A DNA stretch of 64,000 nucleotides from an uncultured Bacteroides sp. (GCA_948847595.1 CAQOGY010000002.1:434001-498000), one strand, 5' to 3'. Counted from the stretch's first letter, positions 43,339-52,939 are shown. Numbers and translations: made by a program. The notes: generated from the letters alone by a model not told the origin.

Positions 43339-44481
43339 TTAGTATTTGGCTTGATACTTCTTATAAAAGATCAGGAATAGGATGAAGCCGATCAGTGCGA
43401 ACGGAACACCCGTCAGGGCGGGATAACGGTAGCCGCTGCTGACTGCCAGTCCTCCTGCATAAGCTCCGATGGCATTTCCCAGATTGAACGCTACCTGTAC
43501 ACAGGCAGCTCCGAGCATTTCGCCTCCTTTGGCTACACGGATTATCAATATCTGTTCCGGACTGGATACGGCAAACAGTCCTGCGGTGCAGAGGCACATC
43601 AATAGCGCAGCCGCCCATTTGTAGGGAGAGAGGAAGAAGATAAGCAATAGCATCAGGCAGATCAGTGCTTGTGCGGCAGTTCCTACCTTTCCGGGAGTGT
43701 AACGGTCGGAGAGCCGCCCGCTGATCAGATTTCCCATGACCATACCGAATCCGGCAAGAATCATCAGCGGGGTGATACTTTCGGCAGAGAAACCGGAGAC
43801 ATGAGTGAGCATTGGATTGATATAGCTATACCAGCAGAATACACCGCCATTACCTAATGCCGTAGCACCCAGAATGAGCCAGGGAGCCGGAGTTTTGAGA
43901 AAGCGGAACTGTCCTTTGAAACCGGTATCTTTCAGCCCTTCTACCTGAGGAACCCAACGCCAGATGTAATACAGAATGACGATTCCCCAAAGTCCTACCA
44001 GCAGGAAGGTAGCCCGCCACGAAAGCATGGTGCTTAAAGAAGTTCCCAGCGGTACGCCGAACAGGTTGGCGATGGTCATTCCGGCTATCATGATGGAGAC
44101 AGCCTCTGAACTTTTGCCTTTATCGGCAAGCCTTTCCGCAACGATAGAACCGACCCCGAAATAGGCTCCGTGAGGGAGTCCGGAGATGAAGCGGGAGATA
44201 AGCAGCATCCAGTAGTTAGGTGATAATGCCGCACAGATATTGCCTACCATAATCAGCGTGACTAATACCAGCAATATATGTTTTAATGGATATTTACGTG
44301 CTAATGTCAATACAGGGGCGCCGACACAAACGCCTAGTGCGTAGGCGGAAATGAAATGTCCGGCAGCAGGGATGCTAATCTTTAAATCTCTGGCTACATC
44401 GGGCAGTATACCCATCATCACGAACTCGGCGATACCCAATCCGAGGGTACCGAATGCCAATGCAATAAGACTTTTCTTCAT
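43339..44481 (-). CDS. Major facilitator superfamily exporter (AraJ-like)
   Basis: A 380-residue inner-membrane protein with twelve hydrophobic segments. The N-terminus 'LGTLGLGIAEFVMMGILPDVARDL' (core GIAEFVMMGILP) and 'AYALGVCVGAPVL' are typical of the AraJ/DHA1 group of sugar or drug efflux MFS proteins; the loop 2-3 motif is weakly kept as 'ARKYPLKHIL'. The second half has 'GRLSDRYTPGKVG'. The substrate is unknown. It is monocistronic with a -7 box at 44546. No regulator gene is adjacent. Confidence 0.92.
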   Translation of the reverse strand: MKKSLIALAFGTLGLGIAEFVMMGILPDVARDLKISIPAAGHFISAYALGVCVGAPVLTLARKYPLKHILLVLVTLIMVGNICAALSPNYWMLLISRFISGLPHGAYFGVGSIVAERLADKGKSSEAVSIMIAGMTIANLFGVPLGTSLSTMLSWRATFLLVGLWGIVILYYIWRWVPQVEGLKDTGFKGQFRFLKTPAPWLILGATALGNGGVFCWYSYINPMLTHVSGFSAESITPLMILAGFGMVMGNLISGRLSDRYTPGKVGTAAQALICLMLLLIFFLSPYKWAAALLMCLCTAGLFAVSSPEQILIIRVAKGGEMLGAACVQVAFNLGNAIGAYAGGLAVSSGYRYPALTGVPFALIGFILFLIFYKKYQAKY

Positions 44482-44545
44482 ACGAAACCTAACCTGATAC
44501 CTGTTACTTTTTACCTTCTTTATTTAGCGTATTTTTTACGGGGTG

Positions 44546-44553
44546 CAAAGGTA
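44546..44553 (-). promoter_or_regulatory. Candidate -7 box for the MFS gene
   Basis: Minus-strand TACCTTTG fits TAnnTTTG, 65 nt upstream of the ATG. Confidence 0.5.
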
Positions 44554-44606
44554 AAACAAAATCTCTCAGAATGAGTTCGTCAGGAACGATTTTGATTTAA
44601 GTCAAT

Positions 44607-46013
44607 TTATTGCTTCTTTATCCACTCAGTCATGTCTTTCAGGACTTCCGGATTTATTGTCTCTTCCAATTGTCCGTATTCGGCTAAAGTTCCTTTCTCA
44701 CAAGTTTGAAACAGGTGGTTCAGTTTTGGATAGACTTTGATTGTCACATTCTTGTTTCCGTTCTCGCTGATGTGTTGCCTGATAGCAGTCAGATTCATAT
44801 CGGCATCTACCTGAATGTCTTTTTCTCCGTTTAATGCTAAAACCGGGCACTTTATTTTTTTCAGACTTGCAGTCGGATCGTATCTCATAAAGTGGAGATA
44901 CCACGGTGAAGTCATGGAGTTTATTTGGGCAGATAGTTGTTGTACGGTATTCAGGTCTTTCAACTGTCCGGCAGACATGGTTCTGGTAACATCAGCGTAA
45001 ACTTCTTTTCTGATTTCATCCGCCGACTTGTCCGTTTGCTGTAATAAAGAGTATCTGTGGCGAACGGACGGTTTCATTGTCTGCCACACCGGATCGGGCA
45101 TCCCTTGGGACTTGGAAATCAATTCAACTTGTTTAAGCATCAAGCTGTCACCTCGCACGGCAGCTCCTGCCAATGATATGATAAATGAAATGTTGGAGTC
45201 TTTGGCGGCAATATCAAATGCGATTGTTCCACCGCAGCTATGTCCGATAATGCCGATTTTCCGGGTATTAATTTCTTTTCTGCTGCGTAGATAGTTCAGC
45301 GCTGCTTCCGTATCTTTTGCGAAATCTTCGTTGGTAGCACTTGCATAATCTCCTTGCGAAGCGGCTGTGCCACGATCATCGCATCTTAGTACGGCAATTC
45401 CGTTACGTGTCAGATAATCGGCGATAACAAGAAATGGTTTATGACCCATGATTTCTTCATTTCTGTTTTGAGCACCACTTCCCGTAACCAATACTACAGC
45501 CGGAAATTTATTCCCTTTCTCCGGAAGGGTTAATGTGCCTGCCAGAGTGATTCCGTCCTGCGTATTCTTTACGCTGACTTCTTCGACCTTATAAGGAAAA
45601 GGTGGCTGAGGCTCCTGCGGGCGTTTAGGCCCACTAAACTCTCCTTTCGTCAGATTCAATGGGAGGGGCATTCCTTGTGTGAATGTGCCGGTAATGGTTT
45701 GGTCGGCATTCAGCTTTCCTTTATAAGAGGCATGGATAATCGGTATCTGAACAGTCAGTGTAGAGTCTTGAAAAGAAGTTGTTTCCGTTTTTATATCTTT
45801 GGTTCCCTGATCGGGGCTGTCAAGAGTTGTCACATAAGTCCCCTGTTCCGTATGTTTGATATGGAATACAATGGTTAACGAACCGGCAGGAAGGGAGAGT
45901 TTGCCATGCCATGTACCTGAAATGTCTTGTGCAAGCAAGGAAGAAGATAATGTCAGTCCTGTCAGTAACATAGCGACAGCTGCAATCTTAGTTTTAAATG
46001 TTGTTGTTCTCAT
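44607..46013 (-). CDS. Secreted alpha/beta hydrolase (acyl-peptidase/esterase type)
   Basis: A 468-residue exported serine hydrolase. I place the start at 46013 (MRTTTFKTK), because the frame upstream to 46043 adds ten residues before a good signal peptide ending near LLA-QD. The first ~120 mature residues are a beta domain starting 'DISGTWHGKL', also seen in many Bacteroidetes hydrolases. The catalytic domain has 'VVLVTGSGAQNRNEE' (oxyanion loop), the nucleophile elbow 'GHSCGGTIAF' (Ser about 258), an Asp in 'LALNGEKDIQVD' and a C-terminal His in 'YPKLNHLFQ'. Related proteins are esterases or peptidases; the substrate is unknown. It is followed by the convergent gap with the MFS promoter and preceded, 37 nt away, by the small lipoprotein gene. 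Confidence 0.88.
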   Translation of the reverse strand: MRTTTFKTKIAAVAMLLTGLTLSSSLLAQDISGTWHGKLSLPAGSLTIVFHIKHTEQGTYVTTLDSPDQGTKDIKTETTSFQDSTLTVQIPIIHASYKGKLNADQTITGTFTQGMPLPLNLTKGEFSGPKRPQEPQPPFPYKVEEVSVKNTQDGITLAGTLTLPEKGNKFPAVVLVTGSGAQNRNEEIMGHKPFLVIADYLTRNGIAVLRCDDRGTAASQGDYASATNEDFAKDTEAALNYLRSRKEINTRKIGIIGHSCGGTIAFDIAAKDSNISFIISLAGAAVRGDSLMLKQVELISKSQGMPDPVWQTMKPSVRHRYSLLQQTDKSADEIRKEVYADVTRTMSAGQLKDLNTVQQLSAQINSMTSPWYLHFMRYDPTASLKKIKCPVLALNGEKDIQVDADMNLTAIRQHISENGNKNVTIKVYPKLNHLFQTCEKGTLAEYGQLEETINPEVLKDMTEWIKKQ

Positions 46014-46050
46014 ATTATAAATGATGGTTGGGAAAATTAGCATTCATTCT

Positions 46051-46539
46051 TTACGTAATAATCAAAAATATTTGCATTCGTGCACAGCTTGCTTGAAGAA
46101 CTTGTTTGAGAGGTTTCATGTATAGGTTGTATATTCGGATGGCTTCGTTGTTCTTATTGCGCATATAGTGCGCCAAGCGTACGAGCAGGTAGCCGTATCT
46201 TAATTTTAGTTCATTATATGGGCATTTTTGGTAGGGGCCCCTTTGCATATTGTAGGTAGGTGAGGGGCTGCTTCCTGCGCCTATCTTGTTCAAGGCGATG
46301 ACGTATGGAGAAGAAGGTGAATAGTCTGCCGTAGGGAATGTCCCATTTCCTTTATTGTCTACATCAAATATACGGGCATATATCTTTGGGACTCCGAGAG
46401 TATTCAGATAAGCAGTATCCGCATCTTCTGCATTCAATTTGTTTTTCCAGACATAAAATGCGGGAGTATTCGTATGTCTATCGATGCATCCGGACAGGCA
46501 AATGAATAAAACTGCTAGTTGTAGTAGTCGAATCTGCAT
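46051..46539 (-). CDS. Small lipoprotein, probably a decayed member of a larger family
   Basis: A 162-residue frame with a signal peptide and lipobox (FICLSGC, Cys about 18). The segment 'FYVWKNKLNAEDADTAYLNTLGVPKIYARIFDVD' region (about 28-61) resembles the start of uncharacterised Bacteroides lipoproteins whose usual length is roughly 250-300 residues, with the 'lYvRfFDVd' core. After about residue 75 the resemblance is lost, and the tail ('IYNLYMKPLKQVLQASCARMQ') looks unrelated, which suggests truncation or frameshift decay. It lies 37 nt upstream of the alpha/beta hydrolase. The family resemblance is from memory. It could still be an intact small protein. Confidence 0.5.
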   Translation of the reverse strand: MQIRLLQLAVLFICLSGCIDRHTNTPAFYVWKNKLNAEDADTAYLNTLGVPKIYARIFDVDNKGNGTFPTADYSPSSPYVIALNKIGAGSSPSPTYNMQRGPYQKCPYNELKLRYGYLLVRLAHYMRNKNNEAIRIYNLYMKPLKQVLQASCARMQIFLIIT

Positions 46540-46891
46540 ACGTTATGAAGTATCCCGGATAAGTAAGTTATATTCCGACAGAAAAAGACAATAAGGATAC
46601 AGAGGACAAAGTTATGAAAAAAAATGCTTTTACAATTGAAACGCAAAAGTAAAAGTGAATAAAATTACTAACTTAGAACAATAACCAGCAAGGGATGGTG
46701 TTTGTAAAACAGTCACTCTCCAATTTTTTAATTTGGTCTTTGATATATGGAGTACTTCAAATAGCGTAAGGGAGTTAAATTGGGGTGATGTGAAGTTAGG
46801 TTTGTATATTAAGATAGTGCATTTATAGATATGGATGGACATTACTCCCTATTATTAAACATATGTTCTATTTAAATAAATAAGCACTGAC
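46540..46891. other. Gap before PUL 2 without recognised gene
   Basis: About 350 nt of AT-rich sequence between the divergent small lipoprotein gene and the first sulfatase. I see no believable coding frame, RNA gene or array of 22-nt units. It should hold the promoters for both directions. Confidence 0.5.
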
Positions 46892-46899
46892 TAAATTTG
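46892..46899 (+). promoter_or_regulatory. Candidate -7 box for the first sulfatase gene
   Basis: TAAATTTG fits TAnnTTTG and lies 24 nt before the chosen ATG at 46924. No -33 box, as expected for an activator-dependent PUL promoter. Confidence 0.5.
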
Positions 46900-46923
46900 C
46901 ATCATTATAAACTATATAATATT

Positions 46924-48450
46924 ATGAAAAAAATAATCTATCTTGTTCCTGCGTTATCTTTAGCAGGTTGCACTTCACAGCAGGTAGAAGAAAAGCCGAA
47001 TGTGATTGTCATTCTTGCTGATGATCTGGGGTTCGGTGATGTCAGTGCTTATGGTTCAACTACTATTCATACACCGAATATTGACAGTCTTGCCCGTGGG
47101 GGAGTTTGTTTCACAAACGGATATGCTACCTCGGCTACCTCTACACCCAGTCGTTATGCCCTAATGACCGGAATGTATCCATGGAAGAATAAAGATGCAA
47201 AAATCCTTCCAGGTGATGCTCCTCTTATTATCAACGAGAGCCAATACACTTTACCAAAGATGATGCGAGAGTGTGGTTATGTGACCGGAGCTATCGGAAA
47301 ATGGCATTTAGGCATGGGAAATGGAAATGTCAATTGGAATGAGACAGTCAAGCCGGGAGCAAAAGAGATTGGCTTTGATTACTCTTGTCTGATTGCGGCA
47401 ACAAATGACCGCGTTCCGACTGTTTATGTAGAAAATGGAGATGTGGTAGGTCGTGATCCGTCAGATCCTATTGAGGTGAGTTATGAACAGAACTTTGAGG
47501 GGGAGCCGACTGCTATATCCAATCCCGAAATGCTGAAAATGCAATGGGCGCACGGACATAATAATTCGATTGTAAATGGAATACCCCGTATCGGTTATAT
47601 GAAAGGTGGGAAGAAAGCCCGTTGGAAAGACGAAGATATGGCTGATTATTTTGTAGGCAAGGTAAAGAACTTTATTACTGAACACAGAGACTCTTTATTC
47701 TTTCTTTATTATGGTTTGCATGAACCTCATGTGCCACGCGCGCCTCATCAACGTTTTGTTGGGAAAACGACTATGGGACCTCGTGGAGATGCAATTGTGG
47801 AAGCAGACTGGTGTGTGGGTGAATTACTAGCTCATTTGAAGAAAGAAGGACTTCTGGAAAAGACTCTGATTATTTTTTCAAGTGACAATGGTCCGGTTTT
47901 GAATGATGGATATAAAGATGGTGCTCCCGAACTGGCTGGCAAGCACGCTCCTGCCGGAGGATTACGTGGTGGTAAATATAGTTTGTTCGATGGAGGTACA
48001 CATATTCCTTTATTCGTTTATTGGAAAGGAAAGATTCAGCCTGTAAAATCGGATGCACTAGTCTGCCAGATGGACTTGTTGGCGTCTTTAGGAAGCATGG
48101 TGGGAGTCACTCTGCCGGATGGACTGGATAGTCGCAACTATTTAAATGCATTCATGGGAACAGAACTGAAAGCTCGTGAAAATTTGGTTATCGAAGCTCA
48201 AGGCAGACTGGGTTACCGCAGTGGTGACTGGATTATGATGCCACCTTATAAAGGTTCGCAAAGAAACCTGACCGGAAATGAATTGGGGAACTTGGATGAA
48301 TTCAGTCTGTTTGATGTAAAATCAGACAAGGGACAGAAATCTAATGTAGCTGGCAGACATCCGGAACTGCTTGAGCGGTTAAAGCAGGAATTTTTTGTGC
48401 AAACAGATGGATTTTATCGTAGTGAGGTGGAAGAAGAACCATTAAAATAA
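46924..48450 (+). CDS. S1-family sulfatase, Ser-type (PUL 2)
   Basis: A 508-residue lipoprotein sulfatase (lipobox SLAGC). I chose the ATG at 46924 over the frame start at 46897 because it gives a clean signal peptide. The N-terminal metal-site motif is 'VIVILADDLGFGDVSAYG'; the sulfatase signature is 'ATSTPSRYALMTG' (catalytic Ser about 73, pattern S-x-P-S-R), followed by 'GAIGKWHLGMG' and the second metal site 'FSSDNGP'. The Ser must be oxidised to formylglycine by an anaerobic sulfatase-maturating enzyme, which is not encoded in this window. It removes sulfate esters from the PUL 2 glycan; position and sugar are unknown. A hairpin with T-run follows, so this gene may be transcribed separately from the rest of the locus. 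Confidence 0.93.
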   Translation: MKKIIYLVPALSLAGCTSQQVEEKPNVIVILADDLGFGDVSAYGSTTIHTPNIDSLARGGVCFTNGYATSATSTPSRYALMTGMYPWKNKDAKILPGDAPLIINESQYTLPKMMRECGYVTGAIGKWHLGMGNGNVNWNETVKPGAKEIGFDYSCLIAATNDRVPTVYVENGDVVGRDPSDPIEVSYEQNFEGEPTAISNPEMLKMQWAHGHNNSIVNGIPRIGYMKGGKKARWKDEDMADYFVGKVKNFITEHRDSLFFLYYGLHEPHVPRAPHQRFVGKTTMGPRGDAIVEADWCVGELLAHLKKEGLLEKTLIIFSSDNGPVLNDGYKDGAPELAGKHAPAGGLRGGKYSLFDGGTHIPLFVYWKGKIQPVKSDALVCQMDLLASLGSMVGVTLPDGLDSRNYLNAFMGTELKARENLVIEAQGRLGYRSGDWIMMPPYKGSQRNLTGNELGNLDEFSLFDVKSDKGQKSNVAGRHPELLERLKQEFFVQTDGFYRSEVEEEPLK

Positions 48451-48512
48451 GCCCGATAAACCTTTCTGGAAAGCATTTTATTGATTAGGTATTAGATTGT
48501 TTTGCAGGAATT

Positions 48513-48583
48513 GGTGTAGAAGGATAGTTTCTGAACATGTGTGCTCATAATAAAACATATTTTCTATCGTCTACACCTTTTTT
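48513..48583 (+). terminator. Possible terminator after the first sulfatase
   Basis: GGTGTAGA...GATAG (48513-48527) pairs with CTATCGTCTACACC (48564-48577) except for one bulge; the loop is long (about 36 nt), and a T-rich run follows directly. Confidence 0.55.
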
Positions 48584-48587
48584 CTTT

Positions 48588-48595
48588 TACTTTTG
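48588..48595 (+). promoter_or_regulatory. Candidate internal -7 box for the GH43-SusCD operon
   Basis: TACTTTTG fits TAnnTTTG, directly after the terminator-like hairpin and 47 nt before the GH43 gene start. It supports a second transcription start in PUL 2. Confidence 0.5.
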
Positions 48596-48641
48596 CTGCA
48601 TCACAATCATACATAAATAACGTTTAACTTTTTAGAATCAT

Positions 48642-49631
48642 ATGAAAACACTCATCCAATTTTTATTGGCGACATTCGTCATTTTAGCTTGTGTATGTTG
48701 CAAGACTGCAAAAGAAGAAAAAACAGACGATAAATTGAATGAAATTACCTTTGCAGATCCGACTATATTTGTAGAAAATGGCAAGTATTATCTGACAGGT
48801 ACGCGCAATAGAGAACCTAATGGATTTGCTATATTCGAATCTACAGATTTGAAGGAATGGAAGACTGCTAATGGAGATACTCTTCAGTTGATACTACGCA
48901 AGGGAGATTCCGCTTATGGTGAAAGAGGATTCTGGGCTCCGCAATTATTTAAGGAAGGAAATAGGTATTATCTGACATATACGGCTAATGAACATACTGC
49001 ACTGGCATCCTCCAACTCTGTATATGGTCCATTTAGACAAGACTCCATACGTCCTATTGACGAGACGGCCAAAAATATCGATTCATTTTTATTCAAAGAT
49101 TCAGATGGAAAGTACTACTTGTATCATGTACGTTTCAATAAAGGTAATTATCTGTGGGTAGCTGAATTTGACTTGCAGAAAGGCTGTATTAAGCCCGAAA
49201 CTCTGAAAAAGTGTTTCGATAATACGGAGGCATGGGAAAGAACGCCTAATTATAAATCGGCACCAGTAATGGAAGGTCCTACTGTTGTCAAACTCGATGA
49301 TTTATATTATTTGTTCTATTCTGCCAATCATTTCAAGAATATAGATTATGCTGTGGGATATGCTACGTCTACCTCTCCTTACGGTCCGTGGAAGAAGCAT
49401 GCAAACAATCCTATTATTCACCGAAGCATCGTCCACGAAAACGGCTCCGGACATGGGGATTTGTTTAAAGGTTTGGACGGAAGATATTACTATGTATATC
49501 ATGTTCATCATTCAGATTCAATTGTGCAGCCGCGTAAGACACGCATTGTTCCGTTAATCTTAAAAAAGGAAAATGACGTATATAGTATAACGATTGATAA
49601 AGAAAATGTTATCAAGCCAATGTGGAAATAA
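48642..49631 (+). CDS. GH43-like five-bladed beta-propeller glycosidase (PUL 2)
   Basis: A 329-residue lipoprotein (hydrophobic segment then a Cys cluster ILACVCC). The single domain has the inverting GH43 triad layout: Asp39 in 'ITFADPTIF', Asp about 147 in 'NIDSFLFKDSDGKYYLY', and Glu about 210 in 'PVMEGPTVVKL'. The 'GSGHGDLFKG' turn near residue 270 also fits a furanosidase-clan propeller. GH43 enzymes mostly remove alpha-L-arabinofuranose, beta-xylose or beta-1,3-galactose; the subfamily and sugar are not determinable by eye. It is the only glycosidase among four sulfatases in PUL 2. Its stop is 26 nt before the preferred start of the next sulfatase gene. Confidence 0.82.
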   Translation: MKTLIQFLLATFVILACVCCKTAKEEKTDDKLNEITFADPTIFVENGKYYLTGTRNREPNGFAIFESTDLKEWKTANGDTLQLILRKGDSAYGERGFWAPQLFKEGNRYYLTYTANEHTALASSNSVYGPFRQDSIRPIDETAKNIDSFLFKDSDGKYYLYHVRFNKGNYLWVAEFDLQKGCIKPETLKKCFDNTEAWERTPNYKSAPVMEGPTVVKLDDLYYLFYSANHFKNIDYAVGYATSTSPYGPWKKHANNPIIHRSIVHENGSGHGDLFKGLDGRYYYVYHVHHSDSIVQPRKTRIVPLILKKENDVYSITIDKENVIKPMWK

Positions 49632-49657
49632 TAGAAGTATATAAAACAATATGTATT

Positions 49658-51277
49658 ATGATGGATGGTAATTTTATATCTCGAAAAAGAATAGGAGGCA
49701 TAGTTGCTTTATCCTTTTTACAGTTTGGAAATCTCTCGGGACAAGAGCGTCCGAACATAGTTATGATATTGGCAGATGATATGGGTTATTCCGATATCGG
49801 ATGTTATGGTAGCGAGATAGAAACCCCGCATATTGATAGTTTGGCGTTACAGGGAATCCGGCTGACTCAATTTTATAATACTTCTCGTTCCTGCCCAACC
49901 CGGGCAAGTCTTATGACTGGTTTGTATCAACATCAAGCTGGGATAGGATGGATGTCAGAAGATCCTTTTAAAAATGTCGATAAAGATCCGAAAGACTGGG
50001 GTGTTGCTGAATATAGGGGGGCTTTGAACCGTAATTGTGTGACTATTGCCGAAGTTCTTAAAAGTTCAGGTTACCATACCTATATGACGGGCAAATGGCA
50101 TTTAGGGATGCATGGCATGGAAAAATGGCCTTTGCAGCGTGGTTTTGAACGTTTTTATGGTATATTGGCAGGGGCTTGCAGTTATCTGAGGCCAGAAGGT
50201 GAAAGAGGATTGGTCCTAGACAACGAAAAGTTACCTGCACCCGAGGCACCTTATTATACTACCGATGCGTTTACAGACTATGCCGTTAATTTTATAAATG
50301 AACAAAAAGATAATACTCCCTTTTTCTTATATTTAGCATATAATGCTCCGCATTGGCCTTTACAAGCTAAAGAAGCAGATATAGAGAAATATTATGAACT
50401 GTATCGTACGAAAGGCTGGGACCAGATTCGTAAAGAACGCCATAAACGTATGGCCGATTTAGGAATAATCGACTCAGAGATCGGTTTTGCTGAATGGGAG
50501 AATCGTCAGTGGGAAGAGCTCTCTGAAGCAGAAAAAGATCATACAGCTTATAGAATGGCTGTTTATGCTGCACAAGTGCATTGTATGGATTATAACATAG
50601 GAAAACTGATTGAGAGCCTGAAAAAGAGTGGAAAGTTGGATAATACTTTGATCTTTTTCATGTCTGATAACGGGGCATGTGCCGAACCGCATAATGAACT
50701 TGGTGGTGGCAAGCAAAAAGATATCAATAATCCGGCGGTAAGCGGTCATCCTTCGTATGGCAAAGCTTGGGCTCAGACCTCAAATACTCCATTCAGAAAG
50801 TACAAACAACGTGCATACGAAGGGGGAATATCTACTCCGTTGATAATTACATGGAAAAATCGTTTGAAAGGTTTTGAAAATACATGGTGTCACGTTCCCG
50901 GATATCTTCCGGATATCATGCCGACCATACTGAATGTAACTGGTGCCACATATCCTTCTACCTTTCACAATGGTAATAAGATACATCCTTTAGTGGGCAC
51001 TGATCTTATGCCGGCTATAAAAGGAAAAGTTTCTTCCATTCATGAATATATGTATTGGGAACATCAGGGTAATAGAGCTGTCCGTTGGAAAAACTGGAAA
51101 GCGGTATGGGATCAGGAAGGAAAAGTTTGGGAATTATATGATATCGGGAAAGACCGCGTGGAGGCTTGTGATTTGTCAGCCGTTCATCCGGATATCCTTA
51201 AACAGTTATCGGACAAATGGGCCGTATGGGCAGCTGAGACAAAAGTTTTAATACCTTTTCCAAATAATAAAAAATAA
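49658..51277 (+). CDS. S1-family sulfatase, Ser-type, S1_4-like (PUL 2)
   Basis: About 539 residues. The frame is open from an ATG at 49622 that overlaps the GH43 gene, but a signal peptide only makes sense from the ATG pair at 49658/49661, so I place the start there. Metal-site motif 'IVMILADDMGYSDIGCYG'. The active-site segment 'NTSRSCPTRASLMTG' has the form of arylsulfatases of the S1_4 type, except that the modified residue is Ser (S-C-P-T-R) where many relatives have Cys. 'MTGKWHLGMHG' and 'FFMSDNGACAE' follow. It is adjacent to a paralog of similar length 9 nt downstream, so this is a tandem pair. Predicted role: exo- or endo-desulfation of the PUL 2 glycan in the periplasm. Confidence 0.92.
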   Translation: MMDGNFISRKRIGGIVALSFLQFGNLSGQERPNIVMILADDMGYSDIGCYGSEIETPHIDSLALQGIRLTQFYNTSRSCPTRASLMTGLYQHQAGIGWMSEDPFKNVDKDPKDWGVAEYRGALNRNCVTIAEVLKSSGYHTYMTGKWHLGMHGMEKWPLQRGFERFYGILAGACSYLRPEGERGLVLDNEKLPAPEAPYYTTDAFTDYAVNFINEQKDNTPFFLYLAYNAPHWPLQAKEADIEKYYELYRTKGWDQIRKERHKRMADLGIIDSEIGFAEWENRQWEELSEAEKDHTAYRMAVYAAQVHCMDYNIGKLIESLKKSGKLDNTLIFFMSDNGACAEPHNELGGGKQKDINNPAVSGHPSYGKAWAQTSNTPFRKYKQRAYEGGISTPLIITWKNRLKGFENTWCHVPGYLPDIMPTILNVTGATYPSTFHNGNKIHPLVGTDLMPAIKGKVSSIHEYMYWEHQGNRAVRWKNWKAVWDQEGKVWELYDIGKDRVEACDLSAVHPDILKQLSDKWAVWAAETKVLIPFPNNKK

Positions 51278-51286
51278 TAGATAGCT

Positions 51287-52939
51287 ATGAAAAGAATAGA
51301 TCATACTTTTATGTTAACACTTGGTGCGTCAATAGGTGCTTGTCCTGTATTGGCCCAGCAGAATGTATCAAAACCCAATATTGTTCTTATATTATTAGAT
51401 GATGTTGGATACTCTGATTTCGGATGTTATGGTTCGGAAATAAATACTCCTAATATAGATCGGCTTGCTGAAAATGGTATTAGACTACGTCATTTTTATA
51501 ACCAGGCTCGAAGTGCGCCAACCAGGGCTTCGTTGATTACTGGTTTATATCCTCATCAAGTTGGGAATGGTGCCTTAGGGAAAGTTCCGGGTTATCCGGC
51601 ATATCAGGGATATCCAAATGAGAATAATGTTTTCTTGCCTGAAGCATTGAAAACAGCTGGATATTTTAATGTCATGACAGGTAAATGGCATTTAGGATAT
51701 TTTCAAGGTGTTACTCCAATAAGCAGAGGATTTGACCGTTCACTGAACGCTCCGTTTGGCGGCTATTATTTTTCTTCTGACAAATCATTGAAGAAGAATA
51801 AAAAAGAAAGAACCAACCAACGAAATCTTTATTTGAATGATGAAGAAATTGGATTCGATGATGATCGTTTACCTGAAAATTGGTATTCTACTCATTTGTG
51901 GACAGATTTTGGATTAAAGTTTATTGATGAAGCCATTGAAGAAAAACAGCCCTTCTTTTGGTATCTGGCACATAATGCTGCACATTTTCCCTTGCAGGCT
52001 CCTGTAGAAACCATCAATAAATATAAGGGAAAATATATGAAGGGATGGGAAGATGTGCGTAATGCACGATTCAAAAAGCAATTAGAATTAGGGTTATTCG
52101 AGCGTCCTGACCAGTTAACACCTCGTAATCCCAAGGTTCCGGAATGGGATTCACTGACTCAGGAAGAAAAGGAGCGCTATGACATGCAGATGGCTATTTA
52201 TGCAGCTGTTATTGAGGAAGTAGATCGGAGTATCGGGCGTGTGGTAGAACATTTAAAAGAAAAAGGTGTGCTGGATAATACCCTGATTATCCTCCTTTCG
52301 GACAATGGTGGAAATGGAGAACCGGGCATAGAAGGACGCTTTGCTGGAAAGAATCCCGGTTCAGCGGGGAGTACAGTTTTTCTGGGTGCTGCCTGGGCAG
52401 ACGTTGCTAATACACCATTTTTCTTGTACAAACATCACGGTCATGAAGGAGGTTGCAACACACCGTTTATTGTTTCCTATCCGAATGGAATTGATAAAAG
52501 TCTGAACGGCACTATTCAAAAAGACAATTACGGACATATAGTAGATATCATGCCTACTTTGGTGAAACTTACAGGTGCTACTTATCCCTCTTCGCGTGGC
52601 GGCCATAAAGTACCTCCAATGGAAGGTATATCCTTACTGCCTTTATTAAAGGGAGAACCGGTAAAGCAAACCAAACCGACCATTGTGGAACACGAAGGCA
52701 ACAAAATGCTGCGTGACGGAGAATGGAAAATAGTGCAGGAATATAAAGAGCCGAAATGGAGGCTATACAACTTGAAGAATGATCCTACTGAAATGCGGAA
52801 TCTCGCAGATAAGGAGCCTGAAATACTGAACCGAATGATTCATGATTACCAAAAAATGGCAGATCATATCGGAGTAGAAAGTGAGATCGAATTCAAGGTT
52901 GGCAAATGGTATACTCCTGTAGAAGAATATCTCAAATAA
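51287..52939 (+). CDS. S1-family sulfatase, Ser-type, S1_4-like paralog (PUL 2)
   Basis: A 550-residue secreted sulfatase with a signal peptide ending near VLA-QQ (about 24). Motifs parallel the preceding gene: 'IVLILLDDVGYSDFGCYG', active-site 'NQARSAPTRASLITG' (Ser, pattern S-A-P-T-R), 'MTGKWHLGYF', and 'LLSDNGGNGEPG'. The insert after the second metal site differs from its neighbour, so the two are diverged paralogs, probably with different sulfate positions. The start codon is 9 nt after the previous stop; cotranscription is certain on spacing. Maturation to formylglycine needs an enzyme encoded elsewhere. Confidence 0.93.
   Translation: MKRIDHTFMLTLGASIGACPVLAQQNVSKPNIVLILLDDVGYSDFGCYGSEINTPNIDRLAENGIRLRHFYNQARSAPTRASLITGLYPHQVGNGALGKVPGYPAYQGYPNENNVFLPEALKTAGYFNVMTGKWHLGYFQGVTPISRGFDRSLNAPFGGYYFSSDKSLKKNKKERTNQRNLYLNDEEIGFDDDRLPENWYSTHLWTDFGLKFIDEAIEEKQPFFWYLAHNAAHFPLQAPVETINKYKGKYMKGWEDVRNARFKKQLELGLFERPDQLTPRNPKVPEWDSLTQEEKERYDMQMAIYAAVIEEVDRSIGRVVEHLKEKGVLDNTLIILLSDNGGNGEPGIEGRFAGKNPGSAGSTVFLGAAWADVANTPFFLYKHHGHEGGCNTPFIVSYPNGIDKSLNGTIQKDNYGHIVDIMPTLVKLTGATYPSSRGGHKVPPMEGISLLPLLKGEPVKQTKPTIVEHEGNKMLRDGEWKIVQEYKEPKWRLYNLKNDPTEMRNLADKEPEILNRMIHDYQKMADHIGVESEIEFKVGKWYTPVEEYLK

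Noticed and set aside
46630..46842. 70-codon minus-strand frame in the gap before PUL 2
   Set aside because: No motif, no start context and an odd composition; likely chance in AT-rich DNA.
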